Shown here: one piece after another, positions 1 to 7,305 of the stretch | Layout: every line of letters starts with the position of its first letter | Numbering within the stretch: position 1 is the stretch's first letter | Assembly: GCA_031401035.1 (NCBI GenBank) | Contig: JANNRA010000158.1 | Span: forward strand, 1 to 7,464 | Direction: 5' to 3' | Source: JANNRA01 sp031401035 | Lineage (GTDB): Bacteria > Desulfobacterota > Binatia > HRBIN30 > CADEER01 | DNA: 7,464 bases | Translations under genes and position numbers: made by a program | The notes under the pieces: generated by a model | Told to the model about the DNA's origin: nothing | The model's input: only the letters and a program-made list of their open reading frames with translations | Databases searched by the model: none

Positions 1-86
1 CCCCCCCCCCCAACCCCGGGCCCGCGGGGGCTACGGGGGCTACCCGCCCCCGTTTTCGCCCTTTTCGCCCCTACGTCCCCCTCCCC
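1..86. repeat. G/C-tract region with two 9-bp tandem duplications
   Basis: This is the non-coding segment after the SNF2 stop codon. It opens with an 11-base C run, carries GGGGGCTAC twice in tandem (26-34 and 35-43), and then TTTTCGCCC twice in tandem (53-61 and 62-70). Read on the minus strand, which is the sense of the upstream SNF2 transcript, the G tracts just after the stop (GGGG, GGGGG, GGGG and GGG with loops of 1, 5 and 6 bases, about positions 59-86) fit the usual G-quadruplex pattern of four runs of at least three G with loops of 1-7. No ORF is convincing here. Role unknown: a 3'-end structure or slippage-prone spacer are both possible. The poly-C at base 1 could also be a contig-edge effect. 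Confidence 0.6.
33..53 (+). terminator. GC hairpin followed by a T run; possible rightward terminator
   Basis: A perfect 8-bp inverted repeat (ACGGGGGC at 33-40, GCCCCCGT at 46-53) encloses a 5-base loop. On the plus strand its last T begins a four-T run (53-56), and a second TTTT follows at 62-65, so it resembles a short intrinsic terminator for transcription entering from the left. On the minus strand the same hairpin lies about 34 bases past the SNF2 stop but has no T run after it, so for that transcript it would be at most a 3'-end structure. No rightward gene is visible to the left because the window ends there. This is a weak call. Confidence 0.3.
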
Positions 87-3000
87 TCAGCCAGCCGTCA
101 CGTCGGTGAGCAAGAACTCGAGATCGTCGCGCGTCAGGGCGCGCGCGAAGCCGCCCTCGCCGAGGACATCGCGCACCAGCGCCGCCTTGCGCTGCTGCAG
201 CTCCCAGATGCGCTCCTCGATCGTGCCGAGTGCGAGCATGCGGTAGGCGATGACCGTGCGGTCCTGGCCGATGCGGTGCGTGCGGTCGATCGCCTGGGCC
301 TCGACGGCCGGGTTCCACCACGGGTCGAAGAGCACCACATACGACGCCGCAGTCAGGTTCAGCCCGGTGCCGCCGGCCTTGAGCGAGACAAGGAAGACGC
401 ACGGCTCGGGATCCTCCTGAAATCCCGCCACGACCTGCTCGCGCTTGGTGGTCGCGCCGGTGAGCGTGTGGAAGCGGACGCCGCGCGCCTTCAGCGCCAC
501 CTGCAGCAACTTCAGGCACTGCACGAACTGCGAGAAGACGAGCACCTTGTGCCCTTCGGCGAGCAGCGGCTCGAGCAACTCGAACAGCCCCTCGAACTTG
601 CCCGAGGTGAGGTCCGGACGACCGCCGACCAGCGCCGGGTGGCAACAGATCTGGCGCAGGCGGGTGAGGGCCGCGAGGATGTTGAGGCGCTCCTTGTTGA
701 GACCGCCCGGCGCGCCGCTGGCCTGGCGCAACAGGGTGCGGCTGCGCGACAGCTCGGCGAGGTAGAGTTGGCGCTGCTCGCCGGTGAGCTCGCAGTCGCG
801 CCGCTCCTCGATACGCGGCGGCAGCTCCGGCGCGACGGCGCGCTTGGTGCGGCGCAGCAGCACCGGGCGCAGCTTGGCGGCGAGCAGCGCCCGCACGTGC
901 TGCGGCGCGTCGGGGCGGTCGACGTTGCGCACGAAGGCCGCCCGGCTGCCGAGGTAGCCCGGGTTGACGAACGCCATGATGCTCCACAGATCGAGGGCGC
1001 GGTTCTCCAAGGGCGTGCCGGTGAGGGCCAGGCGATAGCGCGCCCGCAGCGCCAGGGCAGCGCGGGCAACGGCGGCGTCGGGATTCTTGATGAACTGCGC
1101 TTCGTCGAGGATGGCGGCGCGCAGCGCGACGGTTTTCCATTCCTCGATGTCGCGGCGCAGGAGCGCATAGGTGGTGATCACCAGGTCGTGCGCCGGCACC
1201 GCCTCGCGCTGCAGGTGGCGCTCCTTGCCGCTGGTCAGCAGCAGGATGCGCAGGTCGGGCGTGAAGCGCTCCGCCTCGCGGGCCCAATTGTGCACCACCG
1301 AGGCCGGACAGACGACCAGCGTCGGACCGCCGGCGGGATCCTCGGTGCGCAGATGCAGCAGCCAGGCCAGCGCCTGCACGGTTTTGCCGAGGCCCATGTC
1401 GTCGGCCAGGACGGCGCCGATGCCGAGCTCGCCGGCATGGGCGAGGAAGTCCAGGCCCTGCTTCTGGTACAGGCGCAGGTCCGCCCGCAGCCCCGGTGGC
1501 AGCGGCACCGGCAGGACGCCGGGCGAGGCCTCGATGCGCGCCCGCAGCGCCTCGACCGCGGCCAGCGTCTCGGGATCAATGCCGAGACGGGCGAGGTGGG
1601 CGAGCCCTTCGACCGACGCCCCGGCCAGCTGCCAGAGGCTCAGGCGCTGCTCGCCGTCGCCGAGGGCGAGGCCGATGTCGGCGAGCAGCTCCGCCGCCTC
1701 GTCGTGCTCCTCGACGATGTCGCGCCGCACCCAGCCGCCGTCGAGCTTGACGAAGCGGCCGCTGGCGACGCGCAGCGCGGCGAGGTCGTCCTCGCTCAGG
1801 CGCAGGCCCTCGGCTTCCCACTCGGCCGAGACGGTCAACCAGTCGACGCCGGTGGCGCGCACGCGCAGGCTGGGCGCACCGCTGCGCGCCGCCCCCAGCA
1901 AGCGGCGCAGGCGGGCGGTGCCGAACCAGGCGACGCCGGCCGGACGCTGATCCCAGGCCTCGGCGAGCGCCTCGAGCGTGCGTCGCGAGGCGCGCGTCCA
2001 CCAGCCCGGCGCCTCGCCGTTCTCGAAACCGGCGCGCGCCGCGCTGGCGAGCGGCAGCAGCAGCAGCCAGGCGGTGAGCGGCGCGACATCGTCGTTGTCG
2101 GGCACCTCGATCCACGCCTCCCCGGCCGGCAGCGGCGCGGCCTCACCCCCCCGCAGCAGCGTCGCGGCCGGCGCCGCGGCGGCGAAGGCCGCCAGGTCGG
2201 CGGCCAGTCCCGGCCCGCTCGGCCGTTCGACGCGCGTCCAGCCGCGTTCTGGCGTCAGCTCGAAGACGACGCCGCCCGGCGACGGGAGGGCCGGATTCCA
2301 TGCCGTGCGGCCGCTGCGCGCAAACACCCGCACATGCAGCCAGTCATCAGCCCGCAGATCGAGCGCCGCCGAGGGCGCCACGGGGTGCACGCGCGTATGC
2401 GCGGCGAGCGTCTCGCGCAGGTGCGGAAATGCCTCCGCCAGGGTGCGCACCAGCGCCGCCCGCTCGCCGCGCGGCACCGGCAGGGCGCCGGCCTGCTCGA
2501 AGCGCTCGCGCAGCGCCGGTGGCGGCTCGTCGGCAATCGCCGTGACGACGCCATCGGCAATGACCACGCTCGCGGCGCCGCCGCTGGCGCCGGCCGGCAC
2601 GTAGGCGACGCTGGCTAGGGCGCGTTCGCGCCCGTCGATCCAGCGCACGCGCAGATCGAGATCGAGACGGTCCTCGCCGCTGACGCAGACCGGCACGATG
2701 CGCGCTTCGCTGCCGGCGACGCGCAGCGGGTCGCCGGGCGCGACGCCGGCGCGCTGCGCCAGGTCGGGTTCGAGGCCAGCGCCCCACACCGCGACGCCGG
2801 CGGCGGCGGCGCGCTCGAGCAGCGCGGCGGCGCGCGGCACCAGCAGGCGGACGCCGTTCCAATCCCCCGCCGCTGCCTGGGCGTGGTCGCCGAGCCATTG
2901 CAGCAGGCTGGTCTGCTCGGGCGGGAAGAGCGTGCCGTCGCGCAGGCTCTCGGTGCGCAGCGCCTGCAGCTGTGGCAGCGTGCGCGGCGCATCGTGCACA

Positions 3001-3755
3001 CGCGGCGTCGTCAGGCGCACCTCGAAGGAGATGCCAGGCGCCCCGCCGTTCCCCGCCTGCAGCCCGAGGACCAGCCGCAGGCGGCGCGGCGGGTGGGCGC
3101 CGCGCTGGCGCGCCCAGTCGAGCAGCGCCGCGGCGGTGGCGGCGCGCTCGCGGTCATGGAAGCGGTCGGCGACGTCGCCGCGCTGCAGGTACGGCTGCAA
3201 CGCCGGCGGCGTCCAGCCGCCGGTGGCGTCGCTGATCGCCTCGACGAGGCGCCAGCAGCGGGTGTCTGGATCGGGCTCGCGCAGCAGGTCCTCGAGCGGC
3301 GGCCCATACGCCGTCAGCTCCGATGCCGGCGCCCCGACCAGCAATTCGTCGAGCGCCGCCTGGCGCTCCCACAGCGGTCGGGCGGTGCGCAGAACCTGCA
3401 GTGGATCGGCGAGATCGGCGATGTCGCTGTCGGGCGCGCCGCCCTCGAGGATCACCCAGGCGACGGCGAAGGCATGCTCGCAGCCGCCGCCGCGGGGACA
3501 CGAGCACTGGTGCACCCACCCCGGCGCCTCCCACGCCCAGCGCGTCTCCACACTGGGACTCCCAGCCTCGGAGTGCGCAGCGCCGCCGACGAGCGCGTCG
3601 ATGCGGTCGAGGTCGACGTGCCGCAGGGTAACGAGGTCGTCGTCCGCGTCGCGCGCGCCACGCTGCTGCACGCCCTGCTCGAATAATTCGAGGGCGTCGC
3701 GCAGGGCCGCGAGCCGGTCATCTGAGAGTGAAGTGGCGGGCAATCGACCCACCAT
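87..3755 (-). CDS. SNF2-family DNA translocase/helicase-like ATPase with SWIM zinc finger
   Basis: This is a cytoplasmic ATP-driven motor of the SNF2 superfamily 2 group (1222 residues), expected to translocate on duplex DNA and remodel nucleoprotein. An N-terminal SWIM zinc finger has C84, C86, C92 and H94 (CxCx5CxH). Residues of about 110-740 match no domain I can name. The motor follows: Q-motif Q764 in LRLYQ, Walker A DDMGLGKT (785-792, K791), Walker B DEAQ (884-887), motif III TGTPLEN (912-918), motif IV VFSQF (1073-1077), motif V AGGTGLNLT (1127-1135) and motif VI QAIDRTHRIGQ (1154-1164) with R1158 and R1161. All motifs are intact, so it is probably active. This SWIM-plus-SNF2 layout recurs in bacterial HepA/YwqA-like proteins. 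The ATG at 3755 is used; it lies 18 bases after the SDR stop and has no strong Shine-Dalgarno site, so it is probably the last gene of the operon. The exact biological role is not deducible. Confidence 0.93.
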   Translation of the reverse strand: MVGRLPATSLSDDRLAALRDALELFEQGVQQRGARDADDDLVTLRHVDLDRIDALVGGAAHSEAGSPSVETRWAWEAPGWVHQCSCPRGGGCEHAFAVAWVILEGGAPDSDIADLADPLQVLRTARPLWERQAALDELLVGAPASELTAYGPPLEDLLREPDPDTRCWRLVEAISDATGGWTPPALQPYLQRGDVADRFHDRERAATAAALLDWARQRGAHPPRRLRLVLGLQAGNGGAPGISFEVRLTTPRVHDAPRTLPQLQALRTESLRDGTLFPPEQTSLLQWLGDHAQAAAGDWNGVRLLVPRAAALLERAAAAGVAVWGAGLEPDLAQRAGVAPGDPLRVAGSEARIVPVCVSGEDRLDLDLRVRWIDGRERALASVAYVPAGASGGAASVVIADGVVTAIADEPPPALRERFEQAGALPVPRGERAALVRTLAEAFPHLRETLAAHTRVHPVAPSAALDLRADDWLHVRVFARSGRTAWNPALPSPGGVVFELTPERGWTRVERPSGPGLAADLAAFAAAAPAATLLRGGEAAPLPAGEAWIEVPDNDDVAPLTAWLLLLPLASAARAGFENGEAPGWWTRASRRTLEALAEAWDQRPAGVAWFGTARLRRLLGAARSGAPSLRVRATGVDWLTVSAEWEAEGLRLSEDDLAALRVASGRFVKLDGGWVRRDIVEEHDEAAELLADIGLALGDGEQRLSLWQLAGASVEGLAHLARLGIDPETLAAVEALRARIEASPGVLPVPLPPGLRADLRLYQKQGLDFLAHAGELGIGAVLADDMGLGKTVQALAWLLHLRTEDPAGGPTLVVCPASVVHNWAREAERFTPDLRILLLTSGKERHLQREAVPAHDLVITTYALLRRDIEEWKTVALRAAILDEAQFIKNPDAAVARAALALRARYRLALTGTPLENRALDLWSIMAFVNPGYLGSRAAFVRNVDRPDAPQHVRALLAAKLRPVLLRRTKRAVAPELPPRIEERRDCELTGEQRQLYLAELSRSRTLLRQASGAPGGLNKERLNILAALTRLRQICCHPALVGGRPDLTSGKFEGLFELLEPLLAEGHKVLVFSQFVQCLKLLQVALKARGVRFHTLTGATTKREQVVAGFQEDPEPCVFLVSLKAGGTGLNLTAASYVVLFDPWWNPAVEAQAIDRTHRIGQDRTVIAYRMLALGTIEERIWELQQRKAALVRDVLGEGGFARALTRDDLEFLLTDVTAG

Positions 3756-3773
3756 CCCACACGGCGTTGCAGG

Positions 3774-4616
3774 TCACAACGGGGAGGTGAGCGCTTCGCT
3801 GGCGGCCCACAGACGGCGCGCCGCCGCCGCGTCCTGTCCGGCCCGCGACGGGGTCTTCTCGCGGCACTTGGCGAAGTAGCGCCCGCTGACACCGGCCACG
3901 GCGTCCGCACTGGCCAGGTGGATCGACGTGGCCGCGCCGTCGTCGGGGCTGCGGAAGAAGGGCCGCAGTAAGCGGATCAGCGCGCGCGCCCAGGGGCCGT
4001 TGTTGGTGCCGAGCCGGGTGGCGACGGCGCCGGGGTGGAGGCTGTTGACGGTCACGCCGCTGCCGGCGAGACGGCGCGCCAGCTCGACGGTGAACAGCAG
4101 ATTGGCGAGCTTCGACTGGCCGTAGACCCGCATCGTCTTGTAGCGGCGTTCGTTCTGCAGGTCATCGAAATCGAGCGGCGCGAACTTGTGTGCCTCCGAG
4201 GCGACGTTGACGATACGCGCCGGGGCGCTGGCCTGCAGGCGCTCGAGCAGCAGGGTCGTGAGGAGAAAATAGGCCAGGTGGTTGACCGCGAAGGTGGCCT
4301 CGAGGCCGTCGGGCGTCAGGCGGCGCTGCAGGTTGACGACGCCGGCGTTGTTGACCAGCACGTGCAGGGGGCGGCCGCTGGCGAGGAACTCGGCGGCGGC
4401 GCGCCGCACCTCGGCCTGCACCGCCAGGTCGGCGAGGAGCAGATCGGCGCGCCCGCCGGCGGCACGAATCTCCCGCACCACCGCCTCGCCGCGCTCGCGG
4501 TCGCGGCACAGCAACACCAGGTCCGCACCCAGGGCGCCCAGCCCCAGCGCAGTGGCGCGCCCGATCCCGGACGTCGCACCGGTGATCAGGCAGGTGCGTC
4601 CCTGCATGCTGGTCAT
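3774..4616 (-). CDS. Short-chain dehydrogenase/reductase, retinol-dehydrogenase-like
   Basis: This is a classical SDR oxidoreductase of 280 residues, expected in the cytoplasm, that interconverts alcohols and carbonyls with NAD(P)H. The Rossmann glycine motif is TGATSGIG (12-19), then NNAG (89-92), structural N112, catalytic S140 (in VNVASE), Y165 and K169 (YGQSK), and LHPG (193-196). The basic patch CRDRERG (37-43) after beta-2 suggests NADP(H) preference. The segment around YKTMRVYGQSKLANLLF resembles the RDH11-14/WWOX-type subfamily, whose bacterial members have mostly unknown substrates. The open frame extends upstream to 4784, but that part overlaps the hydrolase and has no SDR character. 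The ATG at 4616 shares its A with the hydrolase TGA (TGATG), which supports this start and translational coupling. A second ATG at 4607 is a minor alternative. Confidence 0.93.
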   Translation of the reverse strand: MTSMQGRTCLITGATSGIGRATALGLGALGADLVLLCRDRERGEAVVREIRAAGGRADLLLADLAVQAEVRRAAAEFLASGRPLHVLVNNAGVVNLQRRLTPDGLEATFAVNHLAYFLLTTLLLERLQASAPARIVNVASEAHKFAPLDFDDLQNERRYKTMRVYGQSKLANLLFTVELARRLAGSGVTVNSLHPGAVATRLGTNNGPWARALIRLLRPFFRSPDDGAATSIHLASADAVAGVSGRYFAKCREKTPSRAGQDAAAARRLWAASEALTSPL

Positions 4617-5548
4617 CACGTCGGGTGGAGTGGCGTCGCCTGGAGGGAGCCGCCCGCCCCGGCCTGCGGCACCGGCTGGCCGGTCAGCCACGCCTCCAGC
4701 ATGGCGTTCACCGTCTCCGGCGCTTCCTGCTGCACCCAGTGCGACACGCCCGGCAGGTAGCGCAGCGTCAGGTCCGCCACCCACTGCTCGGTGCCGTAGG
4801 TCGTCTCCTTGCAGAGCGCGACATCCTCCTCGCCCCAGAGCAGCAGCGTCGGTGTCTCGATCCGCGGGTAGCCGAGGGCGCGCTGCCGTTCGGCGCCGCC
4901 GCCGATGCCGTGCGCGCGGTAGTAGTTGAGCATCGCCGTCAAGGCGCCGGGGCGCGCGGCGTTATCGCGATAGACGCGCAGGACCTCGTCGGGGAAGCGC
5001 GACTTGTCGATCGCCGAGGCGCGGAAGGCTTCACCGATGGCGCGGCAGCCGCGCGCCCGCAGCAGCGCCTCGGGCAGGCGCGGCAGTTGAAAGAGCACTG
5101 CGTACCAGGAACGCCGCCGCTGCTTCCAGGTGCGCAGCTCGCGCTCGAAGCCGGCCGGATGGGGGATGTTCATGATCACCAGCCGCGCCAGCGGGCGCGG
5201 CCGGCGCATGGCGAAGAGCCAGGCGATGACGCCGCCCCAGTCGTGCGCGATCAGCACCGTCTCGCGCGCGCCGGCGGCGTCGATCAGACCGGCGACGTCG
5301 TCGAGCAGCCGCTCGATGGCGTAGTCGCGCACCTGCGTCGGCCGATCGCTGGCCCCATAGCCGCGCAGATCGGGCGCCCAGGCGCGGTAGCCGAGCCGCG
5401 CCAGCAACGGCAGCTGGTGGCGCCACGAGTAGCCGCACTCGGGGAACCCATGCAGGCAGAGCGCCAGGCGATCGCCGCTGCCGCACTCGGCGACCTGGAA
5501 CTCGAGCCCGTTGGCGGCGACCCGGCGCTGCGTGATCGGCGCGCTCAT
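4616..5548 (-). CDS. Alpha/beta hydrolase, epoxide-hydrolase type
   Basis: This 310-residue cytoplasmic alpha/beta hydrolase is predicted to open epoxides to vicinal diols. The oxyanion motif HGFPE is at 33-37. The nucleophile is aspartate, D103 in HDWGG, which excludes a serine esterase. MNIPHP (126-131) is typical of epoxide hydrolases. The acid is probably D242 (GEEDVAL) and the base H270 (GVSHWVQQ). The cap holds Y149 (SWYAVLFQ) and Y210 (NYYR), which line up by motif with the two ring-activating tyrosines of soluble epoxide hydrolases; these favour an epoxide over a haloalkane or fluoroacetate substrate. The length is normal for bacterial EphA/EphB-like enzymes. The start codon overlaps the preceding stop by 4 bases (ATGA) and its own stop overlaps the SDR start, so it sits in the middle of a coupled trio. 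Its physiological substrate is unknown. Confidence 0.9.
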   Translation of the reverse strand: MSAPITQRRVAANGLEFQVAECGSGDRLALCLHGFPECGYSWRHQLPLLARLGYRAWAPDLRGYGASDRPTQVRDYAIERLLDDVAGLIDAAGARETVLIAHDWGGVIAWLFAMRRPRPLARLVIMNIPHPAGFERELRTWKQRRRSWYAVLFQLPRLPEALLRARGCRAIGEAFRASAIDKSRFPDEVLRVYRDNAARPGALTAMLNYYRAHGIGGGAERQRALGYPRIETPTLLLWGEEDVALCKETTYGTEQWVADLTLRYLPGVSHWVQQEAPETVNAMLEAWLTGQPVPQAGAGGSLQATPLHPT

Positions 5549-6324
5549 CGCAAGCGTTCGCGGAATAGGCCGAGGACCCGATCGAGCGCCGCCCGCGTCG
5601 GATGGCCGGCCTCATCCACCAGGTCCGTGGTGAGCACCGAGTGTGCCCGGCGCGTCAGGCCGTGCGGGTTCCCCGGGCCCGAGTCGATCTCGATGCCCTC
5701 GAAGCCGGCGCCGAGCTCGCGCCGCAGCGTCGCGAAGCGCTGCGGCGGACAGAGCGGATCGTGGGTGAACTTGAGGCCCAGCACCGTGCAGCCGCCGGCG
5801 GCCCGCTGCTTGACCACCGCCAACTGCTCGTCCGAGACGTGCAGCGCGCCGCGCTGCGCGGCGGTGAGGCCGAAGGGGAGCGACGGTTGGCTCAGCACCG
5901 GCGCCATGACGGTCTCATCGACCATCAGCGCCAGGGCGAAGTTGCCGGTGATGCACATGCCGACGGCGCCAACGCCGGGCCCGCCGCACTCGCCGTGCGC
6001 CTGCCGGCACAGCGCCCGCAGCCACTCGGTGAGCGGACTCGCCTGACGGCTCGCCAGCACCGCGAACTCGCGGCTGATGCAGGCGCGCGCCATCTGCCCG
6101 AGCAGGTAGCCGTTGGAGATCGGGCGGCCGGGGTCGCCGAACAGGTGCGGCAGATAGACCCGAAAGCCGTCGGCCGCGACGCGCCGCGCGAACGCCGCCA
6201 CCTGCGGCGTGATGCCGGGGATCTCGTGCATGACCACGACGCCTGGCCCCTCGCCGCGCGTGTAGACGGTGCGCGCCGCGCCGCCAGGGTCGAAGGTGAA
6301 GGAGTCGAAGCCGTCCAGCGCCAT
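5545..6324 (-). CDS. Dienelactone hydrolase family protein
   Basis: This 259-residue cytoplasmic alpha/beta hydrolase belongs to the dienelactone hydrolase family, whose characterised members cleave the lactone in chloroaromatic degradation and whose many relatives act on other esters or lactones. The nucleophile elbow is GMCITG with C124. E34 in VMHEIPG fits the conserved glutamate that governs the cysteine. D189 in THDPLCP is the likely acid. The base is either H228 (RRAHS) or H221 (NPHG). The protein is slightly longer than the 230-240 residues usual in the family. I use the ATG at 6324; a GTG at 6372 would add 16 residues of low-complexity, unfamily-like sequence. It is 60 bases from the transporter stop and overlaps the epoxide hydrolase start by 4 bases. 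The aromatic pathway enzymes that would prove a chlorocatechol role are absent, so the substrate stays open. Confidence 0.88.
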   Translation of the reverse strand: MALDGFDSFTFDPGGAARTVYTRGEGPGVVVMHEIPGITPQVAAFARRVAADGFRVYLPHLFGDPGRPISNGYLLGQMARACISREFAVLASRQASPLTEWLRALCRQAHGECGGPGVGAVGMCITGNFALALMVDETVMAPVLSQPSLPFGLTAAQRGALHVSDEQLAVVKQRAAGGCTVLGLKFTHDPLCPPQRFATLRRELGAGFEGIEIDSGPGNPHGLTRRAHSVLTTDLVDEAGHPTRAALDRVLGLFRERLR

Positions 6325-6325
6325 G

Positions 6326-6344
6326 CCCGGGCTCAATGCCCGAG
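6326..6344 (-). promoter_or_regulatory. Hairpin abutting the dienelactone hydrolase start codon
   Basis: Just upstream of the ATG at 6324 there is an inverted repeat, CGGGC (6328-6332) and GCCCG (6338-6342), with a 5-base loop. In the minus-strand RNA it extends by a G-U pair and a further G-C pair to 7 bp. It ends one base before the start codon and covers the place where a ribosome binding site should lie; no clear AGGAGG-like site is seen. It may limit initiation or simply reflect the high GC content. Confidence 0.25.
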
Positions 6345-6384
6345 GCGCCGCCGCGGAGCAACCCAACGACACGGGCGGACGCGG

Positions 6385-7305
6385 CTATGCCGCGCTGCGT
6401 TCGATGCGGCGCGGCACAGTCGCGCCCGCCACCGTCCGCGTCGTCACCCAGACGCCCAGCAGCACCAGTGCGCCGCCGGCGAGCTGCGAGGCGAGCAGCG
6501 GCTCGCCGAGCAGCAGCGCCGAGAGCAGCGCGGTCAATACCGGCACCAGGTAGACGAAGACCACCGTGCGACCGACGCCGACCGCGTGCACGCCGGCCAG
6601 GAAAAGCTGCCCGGCCAGCACCGAGGATGCGACCACCATGAACAGCAGCGCCCCCACCGCCCCGGCCGACGCCCGTGCGAGCTGGGCGAAGGGCGCCTCG
6701 GGAATGGCAATGAGCAGCGTCACCAGGCTGCCGAGACCGTAGACGAGGGCGTTGGTGACCGAGTGCGGCAGGCGTGCCACGGCGAAGCGCGAGGCGAGGT
6801 TGAAGGCCGCCCACAGCGCCGCGGCGGCGAGGGCGAGCAGATCGCCGCGGCGCGCCGCCGCCAGGCTGGCGAGCACCGCCAGGTCGCCGTGCGTGATCAC
6901 CACCGCCGCGCCGGCGAGCGCGATCGCAACGCCGGCGAGGGCGCGCCCGCTGAGCGGCTCGCCGACCAGCGGCGCCAGCAGCACCGTCAGGGCGGGGTTG
7001 AGCGCGATGAGCAGCGAGGCGTTGGTAGAGCTGGTCTGCTGCAGCGCCGCCATGAACGTCCATTGATAGAGTACGCCGCCGGCCATCACCATCACCGCCA
7101 GCGGCAGCAACGCGCCGCGCACATCGGCGGCGCCGCGCGCCCGCCAGGCGAAGGGCAGCAGCAGCAGCGCCGCCATCAGATGGCGCAACCCCGCCGCCGA
7201 CAGCGGCGTCAACTCGGCCAGCACCACCTTGCCGGCGATGAACGCCGCCGCCCAACACAGGCTGGCGAGACAGAGCCCCGCATAGGCGCGCTCGGTGGAC
7301 GACAT
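6385..7305 (-). CDS. EamA/DMT-family transporter (RhaT/YdcZ-like permease)
   Basis: This 306-residue inner-membrane protein has about ten hydrophobic helices arranged as two homologous EamA halves. The repeat is visible in the matching ends of the halves: LVGEPLS with E116 in the first and LLGEPLL with E268 in the second, each followed by a hydrophobic helix. The N-terminal half has the family-like WAAAFIAGK and LRHLMAALLLLPF segments, and the C-terminal tail is basic and cytosolic. Members export metabolites, amino acids or drugs, or import small solutes; the substrate cannot be predicted from sequence. The ATG at 7305 is chosen because the longer frame to a TTG at 7449 adds an arginine-rich, non-membrane stretch that crosses an inverted repeat. 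It is the first gene in the train, 60 bases before the dienelactone hydrolase, so it may supply or clear substrates of the enzyme trio. Confidence 0.9.
   Translation of the reverse strand: MSSTERAYAGLCLASLCWAAAFIAGKVVLAELTPLSAAGLRHLMAALLLLPFAWRARGAADVRGALLPLAVMVMAGGVLYQWTFMAALQQTSSTNASLLIALNPALTVLLAPLVGEPLSGRALAGVAIALAGAAVVITHGDLAVLASLAAARRGDLLALAAAALWAAFNLASRFAVARLPHSVTNALVYGLGSLVTLLIAIPEAPFAQLARASAGAVGALLFMVVASSVLAGQLFLAGVHAVGVGRTVVFVYLVPVLTALLSALLLGEPLLASQLAGGALVLLGVWVTTRTVAGATVPRRIERSAA

Noticed and set aside
276..2618. A 780-codon open frame on the plus strand, opposite the SNF2 gene
   Set aside because: Its product is rich in Arg, Ala, Gly and Gln with no recognisable motif, and it is antisense to a gene with complete SNF2 motifs. 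Long antisense frames are expected at this GC content.
87..3755. The SNF2 protein as part of an antiphage system such as DISARM
   Set aside because: No methyltransferase, nuclease, phospholipase-D or other defence partner is seen; all visible neighbours are metabolic enzymes and a transporter.
2698..3879. A 393-codon plus-strand frame opposite the SNF2 5' end
   Set aside because: Ser/Arg/Ala-rich translation without domains, antisense to the SWIM region and spanning the SDR-SNF2 junction; a composition artefact.
4617..4784. A 56-residue N-terminal extension of the SDR
   Set aside because: It lies wholly inside the hydrolase coding region, is Gly/Ala-rich, and the Rossmann fold begins normally just after the ATG at 4616.
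5915..7258. A 447-codon minus-strand frame crossing the transporter and dienelactone hydrolase genes
   Set aside because: It is an out-of-frame shadow with Arg/Gly/Ala-rich low-complexity sequence, while the two genes it overlaps have clear family features.
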